DNA from: Microbacterium dextranolyticum
GTDB taxonomy: Bacteria > Actinomycetota > Actinomycetes > Actinomycetales > Microbacteriaceae
Length of the DNA: 64,000 nucleotides
Assembly: GCF_016907295.1 (NCBI RefSeq)
Contig: NZ_JAFBBR010000001.1
Location: 2,232,001-2,296,000, forward strand
Reading direction: 5' to 3'
Numbering within the stretch: position 1 is the stretch's first letter; every line of letters begins with the position of its first letter. Made by a program: the position numbers and the translations under genes. Positions 8,496 to 17,122 of the stretch are shown one piece after another. Below the pieces are notes generated by a model that saw only the letters and a program-made list of their open reading frames with translations, had not been told where the DNA came from and did not search any database.

Positions 8496-9362
8496 ATGCC
8501 CGACCTCGCGACTCCGCTGATCGCGTGGTTCCGGCACAACGCCCGCGACCTGCCGTGGCGCGCACCGGACTTCGGGGCGTGGGGCGTGCTGGTGAGCGAG
8601 TTCATGCTGCAGCAGACTCCGGTGACCCGCGTGGTCCCCCGCTTGGAGGAATGGCTGACCCGGTGGCCGACGCCCGCGGCGCTGGCGACCGAGCCTCCGG
8701 CGGAAGCGGTGCGCCAGTGGGCGAACCTCGGGTACCCGCGCCGCGCGCTCTGGCTGCACCGCGCGGCGGTCGAGATCGCCGAGCGCCACGGCGGCGTCGT
8801 GCCCCGCGACGTCGACGCGCTTCTCGCGCTGACCGGCATCGGCGACTACACCGCGCGGGCGGTGGCGGTGTTCGCCTACGGTGACCGGCATCCCGTCGTC
8901 GACACGAACACGCGCCGTGTCATCGCCCGCGCCGTCGGCGGATGCGCGCAGCCGAATCCGCCGAGCCCCCGGGATCTCGTCGCCATGTCGACTCTCCTGC
9001 CCGACGGCGACGACGATGCGGCCGTCGTGAACGCGGCCGCGATGGAGCTCGGGGCCCTCGTCTGCACAGCGCGCGCCCCGCGCTGCGAGTCCTGCCCGAT
9101 CGCGGATCGCTGCGCATGGCGCGCGGCCGGATACCCCGACACCGGCGACACGCGACGGCGTCAGGCCCGCTACGAGGGCAGCGATCGTCAGGCCCGCGGT
9201 GCGGTGATGAAGGTGCTGCGGGATGCCGCGCCGGAACCTGTGGCGGCGATGACCGCGATCCCGGACTGGCCCGATCCTCGTCAACGCGATCGCGCGATCG
9301 ATTCGCTCATCGCCGATGGACTGATCGAGGCATCCGACGGGCTGCTGCACCTGCCGCGCTGA
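8496..9362 (+). CDS. mutY: A/G-specific adenine glycosylase
   Basis: Base-excision repair enzyme removing adenine opposite 8-oxoguanine (288 aa). It has the helix-hairpin-helix region with LTGIGDYTARAVA, the catalytic VDTN aspartate motif (HPVVDTNTRRV) and a [4Fe-4S] Cys cluster (CTARAPRCESCPIADRC). It is shorter than E. coli MutY because the C-terminal NUDIX-like domain is reduced to a short tail, as is common in actinobacteria. ATG 8496 is preferred over the in-frame GTG at 8490 because the former sits 6 nt after TAGGCT; the GTG has a GGGGGAAGG 9 nt upstream and cannot be excluded. Confidence 0.92.
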   Translation: MPDLATPLIAWFRHNARDLPWRAPDFGAWGVLVSEFMLQQTPVTRVVPRLEEWLTRWPTPAALATEPPAEAVRQWANLGYPRRALWLHRAAVEIAERHGGVVPRDVDALLALTGIGDYTARAVAVFAYGDRHPVVDTNTRRVIARAVGGCAQPNPPSPRDLVAMSTLLPDGDDDAAVVNAAAMELGALVCTARAPRCESCPIADRCAWRAAGYPDTGDTRRRQARYEGSDRQARGAVMKVLRDAAPEPVAAMTAIPDWPDPRQRDRAIDSLIADGLIEASDGLLHLPR

Positions 9363-9420
9363 GCCGTCTGCGCGATGGGTTCTTCCGGCTCGTAGCCCCG
9401 CGGCCTGTCACGGCGAGGCG

Positions 9421-9426
9421 TACCGT
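9421..9426 (+). promoter_or_regulatory. -10 box of flavodoxin gene
   Basis: TACCGT followed by 7 nt and the ATG, again a leaderless arrangement. Confidence 0.45.
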
Positions 9427-9433
9427 GCCGCCC

Positions 9434-9898
9434 ATGAGCGCACTCGTCGTCTACGAATCGCACTTCGGCAACGGACGACGCATCGCTACGGCCATCGCCG
9501 ACGAACTCGACACGGAGGCCGTGCCCGTGGCGTCCGCTCCGGATCTGCTGCCCGAAGAGATCGATCTGCTGGTGGCTGGCGGCCCCACGCACGGCCTCAC
9601 CCTCTCCACCGCCGCCTCGCGCGCGAGCGCGCACGAGGACGGAGGCGCGGAGGGTGTCGGCGGCCTGGCGGAGTGGCTGACCACCGTCGCCGTCGGACCT
9701 GCCCCGAGGGTGGCCCTGTTCACGACGCACACGAGCCCGCTGTCGGGATCGGCGGCGAAGGCCGCGAAGCGGCTGCTGAGCCGCCGCGGTGTGCCCACCG
9801 AAGCCGTGACCGCGTTCCTCGTCGGCGGCAAGACCGGTCCCCTCCGAGAGGGAGAGCTCGAGCGCGCCCGCGCCTGGGCGCGTTCGCTCCGCGGCTGA
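9434..9898 (+). CDS. Flavodoxin-like protein
   Basis: A 154-residue flavodoxin-fold protein, probably FMN-binding. The N-terminal strand and phosphate loop read VVYESHFGNGRRIA, in place of the classic T/SxTGNT. A second flavin-contact stretch (VAGGPTHGLTLS) follows. The redox partner is unknown. It converges on rbfA with a 2-nt gap, so transcription of the two genes may interfere. Confidence 0.8.
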   Translation: MSALVVYESHFGNGRRIATAIADELDTEAVPVASAPDLLPEEIDLLVAGGPTHGLTLSTAASRASAHEDGGAEGVGGLAEWLTTVAVGPAPRVALFTTHTSPLSGSAAKAAKRLLSRRGVPTEAVTAFLVGGKTGPLREGELERARAWARSLRG

Positions 9899-9900
9899 CG

Positions 9901-10335
9901 TCAGTCGTCCGCGGACTCGTCGCGCGGCTTGACGTAGGGATCGGCGTCGCCCGCGAACGCCGCACCGGCGGCAAGCCCGGCGACGGCGGCATCCCGCTCC
10001 TGCGCCTCGCGCAGGAGATCGGCGATGTGCCCGGCACTGTCGGGCAGCGCGTCGGGAATGAACTCGAGTGACGGCGTGAGCCGGATGCCGAGCTGCTTAC
10101 CGACCTCGCTGCGGAGCATCCCGGTAGCCGCCTTCAGCGCGGCTGCGGAGTCCTCACGCGCCGTGTCGTCCCCGTAGACCGTGTAGAACACCGACGCGTG
10201 CTGCAGGTCGCCCGTCACACGGACGTCCGTGATCGTGACGAATCCGAGCCGCGGGTCGCGCAGCCCCTTCTCGAGACGCTCCGCGATGAGCACGCGGATG
10301 CGATCCGCCAACCGTGCCTGCCGTTCGTTCGACAT
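9901..10335 (-). CDS. rbfA: 30S ribosome-binding factor A
   Basis: Cold-adaptation and 30S maturation factor binding the 16S rRNA 5' helix (144 aa). It has the KH-like fold core (RVLIAERLEKGLRDPRLG, then VTITDVRVTGDLQHA) and a variable charged tail. It lies downstream of infB in the conserved nusA-ylxR-infB-rbfA order, but is separated from it by a 22-bp perfect hairpin. Confidence 0.95.
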   Translation of the reverse strand: MSNERQARLADRIRVLIAERLEKGLRDPRLGFVTITDVRVTGDLQHASVFYTVYGDDTAREDSAAALKAATGMLRSEVGKQLGIRLTPSLEFIPDALPDSAGHIADLLREAQERDAAVAGLAAGAAFAGDADPYVKPRDESADD

Positions 10336-10390
10336 CTTCTCTTTCCCTCACTTCATTCGAGCGGGTGGTTCGTGGGCCGAGAGCGGCGGA

Positions 10391-10454
10391 GCCGGTCGCG
10401 CCGCGGAGGCAATTGGGGAAGGGGCCCCATTCTTGCCTCCGCGGCGCGACCGGC
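10391..10454 (-). terminator. 22-bp perfect hairpin between infB and rbfA
   Basis: Arms 10391-10412 and 10433-10454 are perfect 22-bp reverse complements, almost all G/C, around a 20-nt loop that itself contains GGGGCCCC. There is no downstream T-run, so this is not a classic intrinsic terminator. It could act as an mRNA processing or stability element, or attenuate rbfA relative to infB. Confidence 0.7.
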
Positions 10455-10480
10455 GCAGCCGGAGCCGCAACACCAGGGGA

Positions 10481-13282
10481 TCAGCCGCGCGGCTTCTCCA
10501 CCATCTCGGTCGTCTCGATCTCGTCGCCGATCTGGATGTCGTTGTACTTGCCGAGGCCGATACCGGCTTCGAAGTCGGTGCGCACCTCGGTGACGTCGTC
10601 CTTGAAGCGGCGCAGCGACTCGATCTGCAGGCCGTCGGCGAGGACGACACCGTCGCGGATGACGCGTGCCTTGGCGTTGCGCGTGATCGTTCCCGACCGC
10701 ACGATGACACCGGCGATGTTGCCGAACTTCGAGGAGCGGAACACCTCGCGGATTTCGGCGACACCCGACTGGACCTCTTCGTACTCCGGCTTGAGCAGGC
10801 CCTTGAGCGACTGCTCGACGTCGTCGATCGCGTTGTAGATGACCGAGTAGAACCGGACGTCCACACCCTCGCGGGCGGCGCGCTCGCGCGCCTTCGTGTC
10901 GGGACGGACGTTGAAGCCGATCACGATCGCGTTGTCGATCGTGGCCAGGTTGATGTCGGACTCGGTGATCGCACCGACACCGCGGTGGATGATGCGCAGC
11001 TGCACCGAATCGTCGACCTCGATCTTGAGCAGCGATTCCTCGAGCGCCTCGACGGCACCGGAGACGTCACCCTTGATGATGAGGTTGAGCGACTCGACCT
11101 TGCCCTCTTCGAGAGCGCGGGTGAAGTCCTCGAGCGAGATGCGCTTGCGGGCCTTGGCCAGCTGGGCGTTGCGCTCGGCGGCCTCGCGCTTCTCGGCGAT
11201 CTGGCGCGCCATGCGGTCTTCGTCGGTGACGATGAACGTGTCGCCGGCGCGGGGCACCGAGTTCAGACCCTGCACCTGCACCGGACGCGAGGGGTACGCC
11301 TCGTCGACCGCGTCGCCGTTCTCGTCGATCATGGCGCGGACGCGGCCGTAAGCCGTTCCCGCGACGATCGCGTCGCCGACGCGGAGCGTTCCCGACTGGA
11401 TGAGCACCGTGGCCACCGAACCGCGGCCCTTGTCGAGCTTCGCTTCGATCGCGACACCGCGTGCCGCCTTGTTCGGGTTCGCCGTGAGGTCGAGTCCCGC
11501 GTCCGCCGTGAGGAGCACGGCGTCGAGCAGGTCCTGGATGCCGATGTTCTGACGCGCGGACACGTCGACGAACATGACGTCCCCGCCGTACTCCTCGGCG
11601 ACGAGGCCGTACTCGGTGAGCTGCTGGCGCACCTTCGCCGGGTTCGCGTCGGGCTTGTCGACCTTGTTCACCGCGACCACGATCGGCACGTTCGCCGCCT
11701 GGGCGTGATTGAGGGCCTCGACCGTCTGCGGCATGATGCCGTCGTCCGCCGCGACCACGAGGATCGCGATATCGGTGACCTGCGCGCCACGGGCACGCAT
11801 GGCGGTGAACGCCTCGTGACCCGGGGTGTCGATGAAGGTGATGGCACGCTCGTTGCCGTCGTGCTCGGTCCACACCTGGTAGGCACCGATGTGCTGCGTG
11901 ATGCCGCCGGCCTCGCCCGCGACGACGTTCGTCTGGCGGATGGCGTCGAGCAGTCGCGTCTTACCGTGGTCGACGTGGCCCATGACGGTGACGACGGGCG
12001 GACGGATCTCAAGATCGTCCTCGCTCTCGGCTTCGAGCTCGGCCTCGAGGTCGAGACCGAAGCCTTCGAGCAGCTCCTTGTCCTCGTCTTCGGGAGAGAC
12101 CATCTGGATCTTGTAGCCGAGCTCGGCACCCAGGACCTCGAAGGTCGCCTCGTCGAGCGATTCGGTGGCTGTCGCCATCTCGCCGAGGTTGAAGAGGATC
12201 GTCACGAGCGTGCCGGGCTGCACGGTGTAGCCGCGGATCGCCTCGAGCTTGTCGGCGAAGTCCGCGATGGATGCGCCGCGACGCAGGCGGATGATCTCGC
12301 CGTTGCCCTTCTGGACGTTGACGCCGCCGACGACCGGGGCATCCCGCATCTCGAATTCTTGCCGCTTCGCCCGACGCGACTTGCGCTGCTTGCTCTTGCC
12401 GCCGCCCTTGCCGAACGCACCGGCCGTGCCGCCGCCGGGGCCGCGTCCGCGACCACCGCCGCCACCGGGACGACCGGCGAAGCCGCCGGGGGCGCCGCCG
12501 GGCGCGCCGGGACGCTGGAAGCCGCCCGCACCGCCGGGACGGCCGGGACCACCGGGACGCTGCTGGAACGGAGCGCCGGGACGACCGCCGCCGCCGGGAC
12601 GACCCGCGCCACCCGGGCGCGGGGCACCGGGACGGGGCGCGCCGGGACGGGGCGCCTGCGGACGCGGGATGTTGCCGGGGTTGGGACGCTGGCCCATGCC
12701 CTGCGCCGACGCGAACGGGTTGTTCCCGGGACGAGGGCCGGCGGGACGCTGGCCCATGCCCTGCGCCGACGAGAACGGGTTGTTCCCGGGGCGAGGCGTG
12801 CCGCCCGGGCGCGGAGCGCCCGGCGTCGGGGCCCCTGGGGCCGGAGCAGCGGGAGCCGCGGCGGACGGAGCCGCAGCGGCGGCGCCGGTCGCCGGAGCGT
12901 TCGACGCGGGCGCCGACGGGGCCGCGGACGCCGCGGGGGTGGCCGCCGGCTTCGCCGGACCGGGCTTGACCGCCGGCGTGGCCGACGCGGACGGGGCGGG
13001 CGCGGGGGCCGACGGCTTGGCCGGGCCCGGGCGCGCGCCGCTGGTCGGGCGTGCGGACGGCGCCGGCTTGGCGGCGGCCGCGGGGCTCGCGGATGTCGCG
13101 GGGGCGGACGATGCCGCCGCCCCGTCGGCCTGGAGGGCCGCACGGAGCTTTCGCGCCACGGGGGGCGCAATGGTCGATGAGGGACTCTTGACGTATTCGC
13201 CGAGTTCCTTCAGCTTCGCGAGGGCGACTTTAGAGTCGACGCCGATCTCGGAAGCGATCTCGTGCACGCGTGGGTTTGCCAC
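10481..13282 (-). CDS. infB: Translation initiation factor IF-2
   Basis: GTPase (933 aa) that positions fMet-tRNA on the 30S subunit. A small N-terminal IF2N domain starts [17 protein letters not shown]. It is followed by a ~250-residue Ala/Pro/Gly-rich linker and then the G domain with [16 protein letters not shown] and NKVDKP. Domains II-IV complete the protein. The GTG start at 13282 has AGGAGAATT directly upstream. The linker contains a near-perfect 60-nt tandem repeat. It is part of the nusA-ylxR-infB run. Confidence 0.96.
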   Translation of the reverse strand: MANPRVHEIASEIGVDSKVALAKLKELGEYVKSPSSTIAPPVARKLRAALQADGAAASSAPATSASPAAAAKPAPSARPTSGARPGPAKPSAPAPAPSASATPAVKPGPAKPAATPAASAAPSAPASNAPATGAAAAAPSAAAPAAPAPGAPTPGAPRPGGTPRPGNNPFSSAQGMGQRPAGPRPGNNPFASAQGMGQRPNPGNIPRPQAPRPGAPRPGAPRPGGAGRPGGGGRPGAPFQQRPGGPGRPGGAGGFQRPGAPGGAPGGFAGRPGGGGGRGRGPGGGTAGAFGKGGGKSKQRKSRRAKRQEFEMRDAPVVGGVNVQKGNGEIIRLRRGASIADFADKLEAIRGYTVQPGTLVTILFNLGEMATATESLDEATFEVLGAELGYKIQMVSPEDEDKELLEGFGLDLEAELEAESEDDLEIRPPVVTVMGHVDHGKTRLLDAIRQTNVVAGEAGGITQHIGAYQVWTEHDGNERAITFIDTPGHEAFTAMRARGAQVTDIAILVVAADDGIMPQTVEALNHAQAANVPIVVAVNKVDKPDANPAKVRQQLTEYGLVAEEYGGDVMFVDVSARQNIGIQDLLDAVLLTADAGLDLTANPNKAARGVAIEAKLDKGRGSVATVLIQSGTLRVGDAIVAGTAYGRVRAMIDENGDAVDEAYPSRPVQVQGLNSVPRAGDTFIVTDEDRMARQIAEKREAAERNAQLAKARKRISLEDFTRALEEGKVESLNLIIKGDVSGAVEALEESLLKIEVDDSVQLRIIHRGVGAITESDINLATIDNAIVIGFNVRPDTKARERAAREGVDVRFYSVIYNAIDDVEQSLKGLLKPEYEEVQSGVAEIREVFRSSKFGNIAGVIVRSGTITRNAKARVIRDGVVLADGLQIESLRRFKDDVTEVRTDFEAGIGLGKYNDIQIGDEIETTEMVEKPRG
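12683..12790. repeat. 60-nt tandem repeat in the infB linker
   Basis: Two ~48-nt near-identical blocks, starting near 12683 and 12743 with a single internal mismatch noted, encode NNPF(S/A)SAQGMGQRP twice. It lies in the low-complexity linker and is probably a recent slippage duplication. Confidence 0.65.
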
Positions 13283-13373
13283 AATTCTCCTGTCTGAGGT
13301 CTACCCGGACAGGGCAGACCTCTACTTGCGGACGGGTCTCATTTCGAGCCGTTCACTTCGTGTCCATAGCCGT

Positions 13374-13625
13374 TCAGCCTTTTCGCTGGTGGGTTTCTTG
13401 AAAGGTCTGCGTGTCCAGTTGCCCGGACACTCGCAGTGCGCGTCCGAAGGCGCGGCGCCGGATGGCGGTATCCACACACGCGTGCGTGTCATGCACCCAC
13501 GCGCCCCGCCCCGGGAGGGCGGCTTCCTCGTCCGCGACGAGGACTCCGTCTCGCTCCACCACTCGCAGGAGGGCGGACCGGGGGGCACGCGCGCGGCATC
13601 CCACGCACGTTCGAACGGGTTCCAT
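13374..13625 (-). CDS. ylxR: YlxR family RNA-binding protein
   Basis: Small basic protein (83 aa) of the YlxR/DUF448 family that binds RNA or RNase P in other bacteria. The signature RTCVGCR is right after the start, with the GRGAWVH motif in the middle. The ATG at 13625 begins MEPVRTC; the longer open frame upstream is an alternative-frame artefact overlapping nusA. It sits 10 nt after nusA and before infB, the standard position. Confidence 0.9.
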   Translation of the reverse strand: MEPVRTCVGCRARAPRSALLRVVERDGVLVADEEAALPGRGAWVHDTHACVDTAIRRRAFGRALRVSGQLDTQTFQETHQRKG

Positions 13626-13635
13626 CCTACCCCCG

Positions 13636-14625
13636 TCAGGCGTCCTCGAGAATCGAGTCGGGCTGGATGTCGATCTTCGCGCCCGTGAGCTTGGCCGCCA
13701 GACGAGCGTTCTGCCCTTCCTTGCCGATCGCGAGCGACAGCTGGTAGTCCGGGACGAGCGCGCGCACGGCCTTGGTGTTCGCATCCAGCACGAAGCTCGA
13801 GGTCACCTTCGCCGGGGAGAGCGCATTGGCGACGAACTTGGCCAGCTCGGGGTCGTAGTCGACGATGTCGATCTTCTCGCCGCCGAGTTCCTCGGTGACC
13901 GCGCGGACGCGGCGGCCGAGCTCGCCGATGCAGGCGCCCTTCGCGTTGATCGCGGGATCGGTCGCGGTGACGGCGATCTTGGTGCGATGACCGGCTTCGC
14001 GCGCGAGAGAGGTGATCTCCACGAGACCCGACGCGATCTCGGGGACCTCGAGGGCGAAGAGCTTGCGGACGAGGCCCGGGTGCGTCCGCGACACGGTGAT
14101 CTGGGGGCCCTTGAGGCCCTTCGACACCGACGTCACGTACACGCGCAGACGTGCGCCGTGCGGGTACTCCTCCCCCGCGACCTGCTCCTCGGGAGGAAGG
14201 ATCGCCTCGACGGTGCCGAGGTCCACGTGCACCATCCGCGGGTTCGGACCCTGCTGGATCACTCCGGCGACGATGTCGCCCTCCTTGCCGCGGAACTCGC
14301 CGAGGATGGCGTCGTCGGCGATGTCGCGCAGTCGCTGGCTGATGACCTGCTTGGCGGCGAAGGCCGCGATGCGGCCGAAGTCCTCGGGCGTCGACTCCTC
14401 CTCGCCCACGACGAGGCCGTCCTCGTCTCGGAGCGGGATGAAGACGGCGACGTGACCGGTCTTGCGGTCGAGGACCGCGCGCGCTCCCTCGGGGAGTTCG
14501 CCATCCGGCGACGTGTGCTTGGCGTAGGCGGTGAGGATGGCCTGCTCGATGATGCGCACGAGTTCGTCGAAGGGGATCTCCTTCTCGCGCTCGACGGTCC
14601 TCAGCAGTCCCAGATCGATGTCCAC
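13636..14625 (-). CDS. nusA: Transcription termination/antitermination factor NusA
   Basis: RNA polymerase-binding elongation factor (329 aa). It contains the N-terminal domain (DLGLLRTVEREKEI), an S1 domain, and two KH domains with the GACIGELGRRVRA and SLAIGKEGQNARLA loops. The C-terminal acidic repeats of E. coli NusA are absent, as usual in actinobacteria. The GTG start has GGGAGGAA 4 nt upstream. No rimP gene precedes it; the neighbour is a divergent transporter gene. Confidence 0.96.
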   Translation of the reverse strand: MDIDLGLLRTVEREKEIPFDELVRIIEQAILTAYAKHTSPDGELPEGARAVLDRKTGHVAVFIPLRDEDGLVVGEEESTPEDFGRIAAFAAKQVISQRLRDIADDAILGEFRGKEGDIVAGVIQQGPNPRMVHVDLGTVEAILPPEEQVAGEEYPHGARLRVYVTSVSKGLKGPQITVSRTHPGLVRKLFALEVPEIASGLVEITSLAREAGHRTKIAVTATDPAINAKGACIGELGRRVRAVTEELGGEKIDIVDYDPELAKFVANALSPAKVTSSFVLDANTKAVRALVPDYQLSLAIGKEGQNARLAAKLTGAKIDIQPDSILEDA

Positions 14626-14680
14626 GGGGTTCCTCCCTATTCAGCTCTCGGTACGGGATCGCCCCCGCTCCATCCTCACG

Positions 14681-14686
14681 ACTTTA
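14681..14686 (-). promoter_or_regulatory. -10 box of the nusA operon
   Basis: TAAAGT on the minus strand about 55 nt upstream of the nusA start, giving a leadered message with a ribosome site. It is divergent from the transporter promoter. Confidence 0.4.
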
Positions 14687-14743
14687 CCGGATCGGCGGGG
14701 TCCGGTCGGTGCATCCCCTCTCGGATCTGCGGCACCCCGTCGC

Positions 14744-14749
14744 TAGGGT
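14744..14749 (+). promoter_or_regulatory. -10 box of leaderless transporter gene
   Basis: TAGGGT, six bases, then ATG at 14756. Confidence 0.55.
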
Positions 14750-14755
14750 GGGCGC

Positions 14756-15358
14756 ATGAGCAGCGACCGTCGATCCGCGCGCACCACGGCCGATCCCGGT
14801 CTCATCGGGCTTCTGGGCTTCGTCATCGCCACGTTGACGGCGCAGCTGGCACACCTGGGCGTGCAGAGCGAGAGCGCCGTCTTCTGGGTCGGCGCGGTCT
14901 TCGGCGGCATCGTGCAGGTGACGGCGGGAATGCTGTCCTACTTCGCGGGTGACGATTTCCACTTCATCGTCTACAACGCCTTCGGTTGGTACTGGATCTG
15001 CATGCCCGGCTTCCTTCTCGGCGGCGAACTGGGCTTCTTCGAGGTGAGCGGGCCCGTCCGGCCGCTGTTCTCGGTCATGTTCGCGATCATCGCGTTCGGG
15101 TTCGTCTTCGCCGGAGCCATGCACAACACGGTCCTCCCGCTCACGCTCATCTGCGTCAGCGTCGGCCTCGCCCTCGAGGGCTTCGGCACGATCTCGGAGT
15201 CGGATCCGCTCGGCACGGTCGGGGTGTGGTTCCTGCTCGCGGCCTCGGCTCTGGCGACCTATCTGCTGATCGAGAAGTTCTACCTGCGCACGATGGGCCG
15301 CCGCGTCGTGCCGCTCGGGCCTGCGTGGATCTCGGCCGGGGCCGATCCGACGCCCTGA
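14756..15358 (+). CDS. GPR1/FUN34/YaaH (SatP) family transporter
   Basis: Six-helix membrane protein (200 aa) of the acetate/succinate-proton symporter family. After a short cytoplasmic N-terminus, the helices begin with GLIGLLGFVIATLTAQLAHLG. The family's aromatic FGWYW stretch appears near the middle (YNAFGWYWICMPGF). The substrate is inferred as a small monocarboxylate or dicarboxylate. The gene stands alone, divergent from nusA, in the place where rimP would be expected. Confidence 0.82.
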   Translation: MSSDRRSARTTADPGLIGLLGFVIATLTAQLAHLGVQSESAVFWVGAVFGGIVQVTAGMLSYFAGDDFHFIVYNAFGWYWICMPGFLLGGELGFFEVSGPVRPLFSVMFAIIAFGFVFAGAMHNTVLPLTLICVSVGLALEGFGTISESDPLGTVGVWFLLAASALATYLLIEKFYLRTMGRRVVPLGPAWISAGADPTP

Positions 15359-15456
15359 GCGTCGCAGATGCCACGCCGTCCGGACCGCAGCCGACCGCTC
15401 CGATGGGCCTGTCAAGCCCCTGTTCGAGACGCGGCGGAACGCGCATCCTCGGGGGC

Positions 15457-15960
15457 ATGACAGAGATCAGTGGAACCGACGCCCGTGCCCGCGTGAAAGA
15501 GCTCGTCGAGAACATCGACTTCACGATGCTCACGACCGTCGACGAGGACGGGAACCTCGTGTCGCGCCCGATGTCGACCCGGCAGATGGACGACAACGGA
15601 GACATCTGGTTCTTCACCTCGGAAGACACCGACAAGGTCGACGAGGCGCGGGCGCACCACGAGGTGGGCCTGTCGTACTGCGATGCGAAGGGCATGCGCT
15701 ACGTCTCGGTGGCCGGACGCGCCGGCATCGTCCACGACCGCGCGAAGATGGAGGAGCTCTACTCCCCCTCCCTCGACATCTGGTTCGAGGAGGGCCTCGA
15801 CACCCCGGGCATCGCGCTTCTGAAGGTGACGCCGGTCGTGACGGAATTCTGGGAGCCCGCGAAGGGCAAGATCGCGATGGCCGCCGGAATGCTGCGCTCC
15901 CTCGTCACGAAGGACACCCCCGACGACGACATCATGCATCACGGGCGCATCGCCGACTGA
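15457..15960 (+). CDS. PNPOx-fold flavin-binding protein (general stress 26-like)
   Basis: 167-residue protein of the pyridoxamine 5'-phosphate oxidase superfamily, general stress protein 26 branch. The split-barrel core is recognisable: FTMLTTVDEDGNLVSRPM, then DIWFFTSEDTDKV and a C-terminal FWEPAKGKI. Members bind FMN or F420; the substrate here is unknown. It converges on the LOG-family gene with a 12-nt gap. Confidence 0.82.
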   Translation: MTEISGTDARARVKELVENIDFTMLTTVDEDGNLVSRPMSTRQMDDNGDIWFFTSEDTDKVDEARAHHEVGLSYCDAKGMRYVSVAGRAGIVHDRAKMEELYSPSLDIWFEEGLDTPGIALLKVTPVVTEFWEPAKGKIAMAAGMLRSLVTKDTPDDDIMHHGRIAD

Positions 15961-15972
15961 GCGGCACCGGGG

Positions 15973-17028
15973 CTATGCGGGCCGCCCGACCGCCGGCGCA
16001 CTCGGCAGCGAGTTGACGGCGCCGATCAGCTGGAACAGGTCGCCGACCCGGTGGGAGTCGTACCGCATCACGAGGCGGGGCGCCTCCACGGTGTCACCGT
16101 CCTCGATCTCGGCCTTGAGCGGCCCTCGGCGCTGGATGTCGCCGGCGGTCAGCCACGATCCGAACCGTGCGTTCAGATCCGCGACCTCGGCGTCGGTCGG
16201 CTCGGCGCGCAGACGCAGCACGAGGCGCTGACGTACCCACCGCAGCGAGACGAAGTTGCGATAGAACCCGGTGATCTCCGCCACCGCGGCATCCACCGAA
16301 TCGGTGATCAGCACTCGTGCCAGATCGTCCGGCGAGATGACCCCCTCGGGGATCAGCTGTTCGTCGGCGAAGCGGCGCAGGCCGTCCCAGAATCCGCCGC
16401 CGGGGCGATCGAGCAGCACGATGGGGGTGGGGGCGGCCTTGCCGGTCTGCTGCAGGGTGAGCAGCTCGAACATCTCATCGAGCGTCCCGAATCCACCCGG
16501 CATGCACACGAAGCCGCTCGATTCCTTGACCAGCATCAGCTTGCGGGTGAAGAAGTACTTCATGACGACGTTCCGCGCGTGCGAGGCGATGACGGCGTTG
16601 GGCTTCTCTTCGAACGGCAAGCGGATCGAGACCCCGAGTGAGTGCTCGGGGCCGGCGCCTTCCGCGGCGGCCTGCATGATCCCAGGGCCCGCTCCCGTGA
16701 CCGTCATCCACCCGTGCCCCGCGAGGGCCGACGTGAGCTCCACCGTGAGTCGGTACAGCTCGGACTCGGGCGCGGTGCGCGCCGAGCCGAAGACCGTCAC
16801 CTTGGGCATGCCTCGATACGGGGCGAACAGCGCGAAGGCGGCACGCATCTCGGTGAGCGCGGCCGAGGTGATCTTCAGGTCGAGACGGTCGCTGTCGTCG
16901 AGACCGAGGCCGACACCGGTCGCGAGGATGCGGGCGATCAGGTCGGCGTCCTGCGTGATGCCCGCATCGGCGATCAGGCGGCGGATGTCGGCGGTCGCGT
17001 CGGAGGAAACAGTGGGCCCGGATGCCAT
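15973..17028 (-). CDS. LOG/TIGR00730 family Rossmann-fold protein
   Basis: Probable nucleoside 5'-monophosphate phosphoribohydrolase of the lysine-decarboxylase-like/LOG superfamily (351 aa). It has the hallmark PGGFGTLDE motif and the upstream GAGPGIMQAA nucleotide-binding loop. It carries N-terminal (~80 aa) and C-terminal (~90 aa) extensions relative to the ~190-residue core enzymes. CAGGCT lies 6 nt before the ATG, a weak version of the leaderless promoter seen elsewhere. Cytokinin activation is one family function, but the substrate here is not known. Confidence 0.82.
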   Translation of the reverse strand: MASGPTVSSDATADIRRLIADAGITQDADLIARILATGVGLGLDDSDRLDLKITSAALTEMRAAFALFAPYRGMPKVTVFGSARTAPESELYRLTVELTSALAGHGWMTVTGAGPGIMQAAAEGAGPEHSLGVSIRLPFEEKPNAVIASHARNVVMKYFFTRKLMLVKESSGFVCMPGGFGTLDEMFELLTLQQTGKAAPTPIVLLDRPGGGFWDGLRRFADEQLIPEGVISPDDLARVLITDSVDAAVAEITGFYRNFVSLRWVRQRLVLRLRAEPTDAEVADLNARFGSWLTAGDIQRRGPLKAEIEDGDTVEAPRLVMRYDSHRVGDLFQLIGAVNSLPSAPAVGRPA

Positions 17029-17122
17029 GCACCCAGCCTGTCACTCGGACCCACGTTCCGGTGAACGATCGGCGAACGACTCCGGCGATGCCCGCGCCCC
17101 GAACGAACGCCGGAACGCGGAC

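Noticed and set aside
10229..13180. 983-codon open frame opposite infB and rbfA
   Set aside because: Antisense artefact of high GC; low-complexity translation, while infB on the other strand has all IF-2 motifs.
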